64,000 nucleotides of DNA from Xestospongia muta (lineage: Eukaryota; Porifera; Demospongiae; Haplosclerida; Petrosiidae): positions 5,564,501-5,628,500 of the forward strand of contig OY848926.1 of assembly GCA_963693285.1 (NCBI GenBank), in the 5' to 3' direction. Shown here piece by piece: positions 49,530-61,500 of this stretch. The notes beneath the pieces were generated by a model that saw only the letters and a program-made list of their open reading frames with translations, made no database searches and had not been told where the DNA came from. Numbering within the stretch: position 1 is the stretch's first letter; each line of letters starts with the position of its first letter. The translations under genes and the position numbers were made by a program.

Positions 49530-52500
49530 ATTCTAGCTGTTCTGTTGCCAGATGTAAGTTTATGGTTTTGACCTCCAATTGCACATTTACATTGTGGACA
49601 ATTGTATTGTTGCATTGGTTCTCCACACTGAATGTACAAGTCAAAAAACTGTTACAAATAAACATTATTACATACCTCAGATACAAAGTAAGGATGACCA
49701 TTAGGACATTCTACATAACAATAAAATAAATTAATATCATGCTGACATAATTAACTTACGATAAAAAGCACCTTTTAAAGCCCCTCGACCTCCTACATTT
49801 ACTAAAGCACTTCTTACAATTGGTAGACTATCTTCTGGCATAGTAGGTAAAAATGCTCCCTAAAATAACATATTATACTGTAGAGGTATTATACTGAACT
49901 ACCTTTAATTCTCCTGGACTGTTTATCATCTTAATAAAAGGTTGTAATATAACCAACTTCTCTTTACTCTGTAGTGCAGTAACTACATGTATAATTAAAT
50001 CAGTTAAGAGTCTATTCTGTGGATTCATTCCTGGTCTCAATAACATGAGTTCTAGTCTACCACAATAAGTATTATCAATAAGAGCCTGAGCTGTCCACAT
50101 TAACTATAAAATAGAAATACTCAGTGACTGGTACTTCAATGATATAAACATACTGATCTGTTTAATATTTTACACTTCTTTGTTAAACTGGATATTTCTG
50201 TCCTCATTTCATCCTTATTACAAAGTAAATCACAGTTCTAATAACATATAACTTACTGTCACTTTCTTAGATTCATCAGTGAAAACACAACTACCAGTGA
50301 TTACCTGATAGATCCCTAACAACAGAGCAGGAGCATCTTTAGGACTAAGTCCCTGAACAGTAAGTTGAAAAGAGACAATTAAACATGAACAGGATTGTAG
50401 CTATAAAATACCTCAGTAGTTTTTTGCAGATTATCTAATTCTTGACCATATGCTGCATCAGTAAGAGTAGTTCTTAATTTTCCATAAACTTGATAGATGA
50501 CAAATGGATCACTAGTTTGTTGCTCCTAGTTATAATATAATGACCACTATATTTAAAAAATATTACAACTACCTCATTAGATCTTTGTAGATGATGAGGT
50601 ACTATCCATTGCATAGTTTGATCTGAAGTCAGGTTAGTTAAGAAGGAGATGCCATATTGTCTAGCTAGTTGTTTTACTAAAAACACACCAGGACCAGAAT
50701 TATCAATATTAACAATGTGATCACTACAACATCTTTTAGCAACATCTAATAGAAGCTGTGTTTCATGTGTATAATAACCCTGATGTCTACTACTAGCTCC
50801 ACGTTGACAGTGAAGGAGTTCAACCACTACTACAATAGCATATCGTAATTTGGCAATTCCTTCCAAATATTGCAGATGAATACCTCCCTCAACAAAGGGA
50901 GCTGGATTGTTCATAATAACTTCTATACCCTCATTCATAACTTGGTGAGCATGCCTGATTTTATCATGTATATAACTGTATTGTTTATGGAGACCATCCT
51001 ATAAAAAGAAATGTAATGCTGTATGTGTTATTGACTATCTCTTAGTAGTCTACCTCAAAACATTGTATACATAATAAACACAGGCTACGATCATCTTTAA
51101 TGATTTGTTGTGATCGTGTAAAGTAGTCTTCTAAATGTTCTCTGACTACCTCAGTACTAAAAAGAAATATATGACCAGCTATCAGTATATATATGACTTA
51201 CTTATGTTCTAGTAGTAGTTGTAATAAGAAGGAACGTATCACTGGTACTTTGTCTACTTTCTCTTTATCTGAATAACTGAAATCTTTGGTCTTGTCTTGT
51301 TCAGTGAACACAACAGTTAGTAGTTCTTTAATGAGAGCTGGTTCAGGTGGATTAGATTGACCAAAACAGAGAGAAGACACTACTTCCATAAAGAAAGATT
51401 TGCAATATTCACGAATTGTTTTCTGCATATCAGATCTTTACAAAAGAAGATATCAAACTTATTTTGTGGGAGTACTGACTTACGAGTATTTTAATTTTTT
51501 TCCTGTATCTCCATCCAAAGCTCGAAGAACTTTCTGTATATTTTGAACAGTTTTGGCTTTTGTAAAATCTGGTTGTGATTTTAGGAACTAAATTAAACAA
51601 ACGTAATTAGTATTAGGAGAGATTTCATTATGACTTCTCTTACTAGTGCAATTCTTTTTGCATAGCGAACAAGCTCAACAAATTTCTTGTCATCAATTGA
51701 AAATTTTGTAACAATATGTTCAACAAAGAGTTGAACTGCTCTCACACTTTGCCAAGAGTGTCTAAAGTTAAACAATGACAACTGATTTCATAATGATACT
51801 GCTGTCTGTACCTGATCTCTCTAGTGAGCTCAGCTGTTGGCTCTGCTAGAGTTAATATAGAATCAATTGCATTTTGGCATAACTGTAGTTTGACAAGTCT
51901 ATGAGGAACATATGCTCTATCATCAGGATCCAATGGTAGTGCTAAATTATTCTCATTGATGGCAACTTTAACAGCATACAGTGGTAACTCCATATACTGT
52001 GAACTGTATTCTTCTATAAACACATGCAGAATATCAATTAAGATTACTATAATAATAAATATATAATAACCTATTGCTTTATCCAGTTGTACTAAGATAC
52101 CAGGTATATGAGTAGTTAGTTGACCAAACCACATAATCTCTTGTTGATATTGATGATATACTACATGAACTGAAGCCAGTTGAGAGAGAAAAGAAGATGG
52201 ACCACTAATGAAGTCTGGTCCTGTAATAATAGCATGAAGTGCCTTTCCAATGATCTATGTTATTTGGAAAAGATAACAATCAGTTTAACTTATCAGTTGC
52301 TAACTTCATATTCCTCATCAGATTTATGATGAGTTATAAAATGAACACTTCTCAAGTAATCATGAAGATAAAGTTGATAAAATTCTATCCAGTGTTCTTC
52401 TGACACTTCATTTAAGATAGATGCTACAGGTGTATCTGTCAAGATCTCACAGAGTTGAATGTGGACTCCTTGTCTATGACCACCTAGTGAAATAGTCCAA

Positions 52501-55500
52501 TATAATAAAGATGTCACAGATATGTTATATGTAGTACCTGCAGTGTGCTTGGCACTCTCTAATTTTGAGTCAATAGCTTCTTTAACCAACCAGAAGAAAG
52601 GAAATTGACAAGAGAATCGTTCCATAGCTGCTACTCCAGATGTTCCTACTCTGTTGACAGCTGACTGGAAGTCATGATACTCTATTCCTTTGCCCATTGA
52701 GAAACTCTCATAACTAAATTGACATAGTTTATCATCAGAGAATACTTGAAGCCACAACTGTTGTAATGGATTGACCTCTTCTTGTCTAGGATGACTACAA
52801 TTATGATAATAAGATAAAATGTGAATGCTCATATTAATATACCTAGGTTTTATGAGGTCTAAATTTGAGTAGCGATCTGTAAATGAGAGAATGGCTGCAA
52901 ATATTGGTACAATGACTTCATCAAGTCTTCTCTCCAACACATTCTGAAAAGTTCCTCCAATTTGTAGTTTTCGACCACTCAATGCTTCCTTAAGTACCCA
53001 TTCCTTGTTTTGATGTATAGAGTCTCTTTCTTTTAACACATTCCTAATGTGTTTTAGTAGTGCTCCATAAAAGGTATGATCATCTATTAAATATATCAAT
53101 GGATAAGTTGATATCATAACTTAGTGTTTACCAAGAGGATAGGTAGGATTCTGAGGGATCAGATCAAGTAATAATCTAACCCGGTGTGCAGCCCACTCTT
53201 TTCTAGTGTCATCATTCTCTACCATTCTAGCTACTGCAGCTTGAATACAGTTATAGAGACGATGGCATTGGTTATGATGTACTCTAGATGGTCTAGTCAC
53301 TGGTGAGGTATAAGTCTCCATTAAAATGCCTTCATGAAACTAGAGAAATAGTTGAAGATTAATGTACTGTATCCAATAGTCTATATCCAATATCATCAGC
53401 TTTCAATTATTTACTTGTGAATTTATTTGTTCCAAGTCTTCAGATTCCATCTCTTCTCCAGTCATATGTTCTGCTAATGTCTCCATATTCTGCTCGCTAA
53501 TGAGGTCTAATGACTGCTCAGTTATTTCTAGATTATCCAGATCTTCAACCTCCAAATTGACATTTCCCTTGCCTGGCTTTCTGCTTTCTCCTTCTCTCAT
53601 ATAAGGTAAGAAATCTCTGTTATAAAACAGATCACTTATAGGAGCACTCAGAGCATCATTAAGAGTTAGTGCTGTCTTAGGAGGAGCTCGTATATCATCT
53701 ATATGAGCTGATATCCAGGAACCTCCTTGAAATCCTACAAAGGAAGAACTGTGTTTGTCTGTCTCTCCAGCTTGACGAGGAAGATGAATGATGAAGAGAA
53801 CATGAACAAAGTCTTGTCCCTCTTTCCACTGATAATTGGCTTTTTCTCTCTCATCATCAATACGATAGCGAGCACAAGCTATAAGATCACCAAATAAGTG
53901 ACCTGAATCACATTGGATTATCAGGAGTGTGTCCTTCTTGTTATGTTGAGAGAATGCAGGACTATGTGAAGTTCACAACTGTCCATTAATGTAATATAAA
54001 CTATTTACCTAATTTTGTTACTGAAGTCCATTTCTGTATCAAATTCTTGAAGTAAGAAACACAAGACTTGATCTTCTCTCATATTAATACACTGACATAA
54101 TTCATTGAGCTCTTGACTAGACAGAAGATGACTATGAGTAGTCACCTAATAATAAGATAATAAAAGAATATAATAATATTATAACTGACTTGTATTAGAA
54201 GACCACATTGACCTGTCATATGACTACCATTATGAAGATGATGAACAAGGAACTGAACAATAGAGCCATGATGTTGTTCTGAGAAATATATTTGACTTAA
54301 TGTTCTTTGATCATCAGCTAATGCTGTATGATGTAATCGAATGAGTGCATCTGGTGAAGCCATTTGTAAGAGAATTCTTTTGCTTCTAGCTAAGACTGCC
54401 TCCTTCCATTCTTCAGACTCTTCATCTTGTTTTGGTCTCTCTTGATGTAACTGTTGAGTAGCTTGGAAGATCACAGAGGCTGGAGTGTCATTTTGATAAC
54501 CAACAAAAGCATCTTGTTCAGTGAACCTTTGAAAAAAATAACTAATTGAAATTAAGATATTTTCTTACTTTGTATCTGCTTGATTAACTTGACTAAATTG
54601 ATGTACCCAGTTAGTGAGCTCAATAAGTACTTCTTTCTGCCAGTCTAGTAGTACTGTCTCTGTTAGTACAAAGTGTTTCTCAAGACGATTGATAAGAGGA
54701 GTTGGAAACTTCTCATAAACTGTGGTTTTCTCTGCTATCAAAATGAGCCTGTAGACATTTTAATATATTAAACTACACAATAAAATAATTGTCATACTTG
54801 AAGTCATTGTGTACACGACATTTAACTCTGTGGGTTTGTAGACCCAAGTCTACATAACGTTGACCTCCTCCCAACTGGATGTAATACTGGTTTAACAGGT
54901 CATACAAGCTCTCATACAGGTTTTCTAAGTTAAGAAGGATGACAGTACGACCCGTTTCCATACAAATTTTAATTTGATTGATATTACGACAAACTTGAGT
55001 GTATTCTCTGTCTTTTGGGAAAGAGCTACCAAATAAAACAAATGGTTCCATTCTTTGTACAATAGATACAGTTTCCTCTAATCCAGATCTCTCTTCATTG
55101 ACAGTCATTCCTACCTCTTCATGAAGGTAGTGTTTGAGTACTTGTAAAGCTGCATAGTTCTCTGTTAGGAATAAAAGATAACGATTCTCTCTGTAAAGAA
55201 AAAAAGTATCAATATACAAACACAATAACTGGTCTCTTATGTACCCATGCCAAGACGTCTCCTTGGTCTGTAGACTCTTCCTAATAAGTCCAAGAGGAGA
55301 GCAATCAGGAGAGAGAAGTTCACATTCCTACAACACTCATGTATATAACATTCTCACAATTACTAGTTTACCATTTTACTCAAACCAGTCAAATCAGGTT
55401 GATCCTCAATGTTCTTCAAATATCTTTTAAATATCTTGAAAGTGTCAAAATCCTCTAGACCTCCAAAATTTCTTTTTATAGCATGTTTTAATTGAGGTCC

Positions 55501-58500
55501 TGTTGGTGGCTGCTTGCTCTTTTCACACAACCAGTATAACATTTTGATCAGACTGGAGTTATATTAACTTTAATGATAACATTATCAATAATGGTACCTA
55601 TAGAAATCTCTTAGACCAAAGAATGCTTTATTAAGTTTGTTCTGTTCATCACAAATAGCTTTGTAAGCAGCTGCTAATGACTGGAAATAAGGATTTAATC
55701 TTCCTGTAACAGGATCGTCAGGACAATTAGAACATATTCCTCTGAGAAAATATAATACTAAAACAAATTATGAAACTAACTCTACCTTGCAGAAAGTTCA
55801 AGTTCATTTCTATCAGGGTCACCACGAGTTACCATAACTCCTCTGTTCATTTTAGCAGGATCTAGTGCCCAGTTTGAAATACCAATAAATGCAACACGTT
55901 GTTCACGTTCTATGATCTAATAGATAAATTGAATACCTCACAATATCTTGACTAGACTCATTATTACCTGTTTAGAGTTATCAGCTCCCTCGGTACCATC
56001 TTCTAAAAGTGGATGCAGAGCTTTCAGTGGTAAGTTAGGAGAGTCTTCAGCTAATCCAACTTCATCTAATACTACAACTGACACATAGTTAGTTATATCT
56101 TGTTTCTTTTGAAAATTATTAGCAGTATTGAATATTTCAATGACACTTTCAGGAGTAGACAACTGACTACATTGATAGGAAAACATGTGGACCTGCAGAA
56201 AAATAGCAACAGAATTAAAGATGTTCAAGCAAAGTAGAATGAAAAACACAATGTAAGCTGAGCATATTTACCTCCTTGAATTCCTTCATCAGATTATGTT
56301 CAGAAGATCTTCCTAACATAGAGTCAGCCACAATAGATTTGGCTAAAGACTTTGAACTTCCTGGTTTACCCACTAAGAAGAGAGGGATCCTTAACTCAAT
56401 GCATATTGCCATCATAAAAACATTTTCTCTCAAAGCAGCATTCCTAGCAATGTTTGGACCTAACTTCATGTTGTCTAAGAGAACATCTTGACACCTAATA
56501 AATGACAGGTCAACAACATATTAAAACACACACACACACACCATCTTATTTCATTACAGAACTGTTCTACTCCTCCAGGTACTCCTAGTGGAACCTTAAA
56601 TTGTTGTACTACACCACGTTCATATTCCTTTCTGTCCTGTAGTCTAGCATGATAGCAAACACTGACAGCTAATATTAAAGCACGAGATATCTCATCAACT
56701 CTTTGTTCTTCCTATATATGGCATCAAATAAACAGTAATAAATGTAATAATTATACAGTTTTGCTGACTTCTTGTTGAGCTTTGTCAGCAACTGGTACTG
56801 CAAATTGATGTTTCTTCTCACAAAAATGTCTGAAGACAATCATTACACGTTCAACATCTCTTAAACTAACAAAACTGCATTCATCCTGAGAGAAGTAAAA
56901 AACTATGTACTCCATCACTTAATGTGCCAATTTACATTTCTTTCCTTCATATATTTCTGTGACCAAGCTAAGACATTAGCCACTGCATCAATAATTTCAA
57001 CTTGTCCACTAATTTCAGGTATGGTCTGACATCTACCCTTGACAATTTGTTTAGTATAATCCTTCTCTGTTGCATTGTTTAGTTGACCAAAATCATATAC
57101 TAAAGGTCTCATACTAGGAGGTAACTCAAGTACTCTGTAGACTAGTTGACGAAGAGGAATTTTACCTGAAATATTAAAATCAATTACTTGATATCTAAAT
57201 TTCTTAATATACTATAAACTTGGGGAGTATTAATACTGGTACTTGATTTTGTCATTACAATGTAATGGTGTATTCATAAGGTATTATACCATATAGGTTA
57301 ATTTGCATTAACAGAAAGTTACCACTTATTTGGGACATCTATTTATCTATTTAATATGATAATAGCAGAGTATTCATACTCCTGAGGTTATAGTATATTA
57401 TTATACATGCCTAGTTTTTGCTGTACTTCAGTAGCTTTAACATAAAAACCTAATCCTGCAGACTCAAGTTTCTTAATCATATCATCAGTGTGTCTACGGG
57501 AAATAACAATCCATAAATTATATATAAAACCTGTATCTTTACTTTCTATAAGGATTACAAGCAGCAATAAACTTGACATCAGCTTTGATAGATCTACCAT
57601 GAATACGACGATCACACATAACTTCTTTGATCAGTCCAATAGCTTCAGTTGTGTTAGCTTCATCAAAAAACAGTACAGTATCTATTTCATGATCTTTCCT
57701 GTTCTTATCAGCAATTTCTTCAGCATCTTCTACTTTCTCTACGATATCATTCTCTGTAGTACCTCCATGAATCTAAAGTTATTAATATTACTATCATTAC
57801 AAAGCATTAACAGTAATGACGATACCTTCATAATGAGCATATTTTTCACATGTTCTCCTCCTTGTCTACATCCTTGAGCAGCAAGATCACACATAAATCT
57901 TATGAGACGAGTCTTGCCACATCCAGTCTCACCCATAATAACTACTGGAATATTACATCTAAAGAAAAGTAAATGACAATGTCGAGTCATTACAAACATA
58001 CCTAAATCTCATGTGGATTGCCATTATTTTAATGACATTGTCAACAGTTAGAACATATGTAGGGTCTGGATCAAGACCAGTTTCTAGACCCATCACCATT
58101 CCTATTTTCTGTATCATTGTATCTTTACTCCAAGCTTGATAGTTTTCTGATAAATTAACTTGATTATGTTGAAGACCAGTATATAACTGAGGAGTTAAAG
58201 CTGCTGCCTCAATGACTACATTTTTAACAGGATCTCGAAGGTCTCCATTGCGAGTTGCATTAAATCCTACAAATGTAATACTCATGCTATCTTCATTGAA
58301 GAAAAGATAAGGATGATAGCTAAAATAAGACACAAGAAATTTGTAAATTATTGTAATTGTCAATGTGTTTACTTTTGTTCCCATTTTTTTCTCATATCAA
58401 TTTGATATTCCTCAAGTTGCTCATGATCAACAATTACTTCCTCATTCTCTGTAGCTACTTCACCTTTCAATGAGGAAGTAGCAAAGTCCTAACAGTATTA

Positions 58501-61500
58501 TAAATATATCTATCATTAACATTGTAGATTGTCATTGTCATTACTTTAGACATTCTGATCATAAACTTCACTACAAATGTCTTCAGTCCAGACATCACAT
58601 CTCCAACTATATCTTCATTACAGAAAATAGAATTTTCACAGTTTCTCAGCTGAGTATCCAAAAATCCAACAAAGTGTCTCAATTCTGACCAGGAAGGATC
58701 TCTAACTCCACATTGACTATCATCACAACATCAGCATTTAAATTAAAGTTTAAAGTTGTTTTTTACAAACTTACGCTAGAAGCATTTGTAAACATTCAAC
58801 AGGTTTTCCCTCCACTGACTGTAACCTATAAGAAAATCTATCAAGTGACACATGTCCTACATGTCTACGTAAATATTGGTATACTCGCTGGAAGACAGGA
58901 CTCCTGAACTCTCCAGTATCCATACTACATTTCATAGGATCTGTAATAACAATATGAAGTAGTAGATAAGCTAGGATGTAAAAGCTATTCACCATCTGAT
59001 TCATTTTGTAATATCTGTAACACATTTCTTGGTGAGAGACATTCCATTGTTGGTAAAATATCAAGTAGAGAAATAGTACATTTAGCAACTTTAACTTCAC
59101 TCTGTAATATTGTAATTGAAATAACAAGAATTAAAATCAATGTTACCTTTGGTATTGTCACTTCAATAGCATATAAGTGAGCAGGATGACATCTCCAGAT
59201 TCTACCCTGATTGTCACAGACTGCTTGAAGTATTAATAGAGAAAACAAAACAGTGTCAACTTGTCTTAATACCTATTGAGTTATTATAAAAATAACATCA
59301 GTGAAAGAGATTTAGAGAGTCTTACACTAGGTGAGATATCTATGTGAAAGATGATTGCTTGTCCACTACTGTCTTGGTCAGTCATCTTCTCAAATGGATG
59401 TTTGAGTGCTTGTACAATGGTATCAAATGTGACCTTTGGACCATGAACTGGTATTATAACATGGTAAGGTCCTTTTTGATCAGTTTTTGTTTCTAATTCC
59501 TCAGTCAAACGTTGAATATACAATGACTTGCCCATGCCTGCCCTCTCTGATTTAACCACACGTACATAAGAGCTAATTAGAGAAAATAACATTTGAAATA
59601 TCAAAAAATATTTACTTTTCTGGATCAACAACAGAAGCTAGTATTCTTTGTCCTTTAAGTCCACTCTGAGGCCAACTGATAAAATGAGTTATAAGATATT
59701 GAAAGAAGGTTTGAACAGAGTGAAGAGTAGTAAAAGGTCGTCTATAAAACTGTAGTTTAGATATCATGTGAGATTTATCTTCATCTTCCTTGCTACATAT
59801 GATCACCAACTTGTAATCTGAGAGGTAAGAGTTATAAACAGTGCCAATATTAGTATTGCATGCACTTACTTCTTTGTCCTTGTGAGAATTCAAACAAAGT
59901 TCTCAGTGCCTTATCACAAACTTGATAGGACAACAACTCAGCATGAACTAGACAGAATATTCTGAAGTAGTTAGGATCTCCCATAGCTCTCTTCCATAGT
60001 AGAGTAACTTCTTCATCTGTAGTGTGTTCACTACATATAAGTACTTCTTCATGAGTAGGCAATGGGAGTTTCTTATCCTCCATGTATAGAGACAAGACAG
60101 TCTTTAGAACAGAATCTTTGTGAGAATATTATAACAATATTAATATATTAGATGATGATACCTGGAGTGGCCACAAGTAAGTTTGGTTCTCCAATTTTGA
60201 GTATATCAGAAAACGGTCTGTTCTGATCAACTCGAGCTAAAGGTGAAACATCAATTATTATTTTTTACATTTTGTTTACTTACCTCTGGAGTTGTTACTG
60301 AGTTGTTGTAGAACCATACCTAACTCCAATACTGAAAGATATTTTTTAATAGAACTATCACTGCACACAATCTCCACATCAGCACTATTAAAGAGATTTT
60401 ATAGTTTTGTATTTGTACATTTGTCACTAACTTACAAGCCATCAGATCCACTACTTTGTTGACGACCATACCTTTCTTCTTCTAAAGCCATTGCCCTATC
60501 TTCAACTACAAAATCATTAAATCTACTCCTTGGAAATAGTTCACTAAGTTCTTCAGAGTCCTCCATAATAAACTCCATTGCTTTTTGTGTATTGTCTGGA
60601 TATTGTTCTGCAGCAATTTTACACTCTTCTAAGGAAAATCCTGCCTCTATCAACTCTTTGACAACAGGATGGTTTTCATCAATTGGTATTCGCTCCTTAA
60701 TTGTAACTTTAGGCATTAGTGACTTTGGATGTTGTTTAACTTCAATATCCATCGGTGGTTCAATGAGATCTATGACACTTGATTCATCTATTGCCATAAC
60801 TTCATTCTCATCTTCAAAATGTAACTGTTCATCATCACTAGGAACACTATAAGGATCTGTTTTAGTTTCACTGTCTACATCACTGTCAGAGAAATTAAAA
60901 TTTTCTTGATTTTCATTGCACCACTCTTCAACTGCTTCTTCTAAATCAGGTCGTGCACATCTTTCAAAACCTAAAAGAATAAGGTTTCTAGAATACCCGT
61001 ATGATTCCTTCAAATTAGCTAAAGTGGCTTTCTGTTTATCAGTAAGTTCATCTTCATTTAATCGAGGCTTAGGACCAGATGTTTTTTCAGTTTCCATAAT
61101 GTGTTCCAAAACTCCAGATACTGTCGATGAAATTTTATTGTCTGATGATGTTTTGTTATAGATCTTGGTAGTTGTTGTAAGGATATTGTGTGACATATTT
61201 TGAGTAGTCAAATTGGTTGGTATAATGGCTTCTTGTTTGTATGATGAGTGAGATGTAGTCTGTTTGTCAAAAGCAGACTCGCCAAGTTCTTGTTCTTGAA
61301 GTATAGCACTGACAACTTGGACTTCATCTTTAACTAAATTAGAAGTGATCTCTCTTGAGAGACATCGAAGAAGTGACATCACCTCTGACTTGACTGGTTT
61401 AGTAGAATTAGGACTGGTCTTAAACTGACCCAGCTCTTCTCTCAGAGACAGTAGCTGAGGAGTAGTGAAGTAATTGAGTTCATAGAACTGGTCTCTGTGA

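Larger units (their letters stand above)
53601..60400 (-). other. Gene C AAA+ core, AAA1-AAA6
   Basis: AAA2 P-loop RAGMGKS is at 59524-59544. AAA3 Walker A GETGCGKT is at 57910-57933 and Walker B at about 57650-57679. AAA4 Walker A GKPGSSKS is at 56347-56370, Walker B at about 56043-56078, and the sensor region at about 55838-55883. AAA5 (about 54795-55550) and AAA6 (about 53601-54740) are degenerate. AAA1 lies near 60070. The residue pattern is the same as in A and B. Confidence 0.85.
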
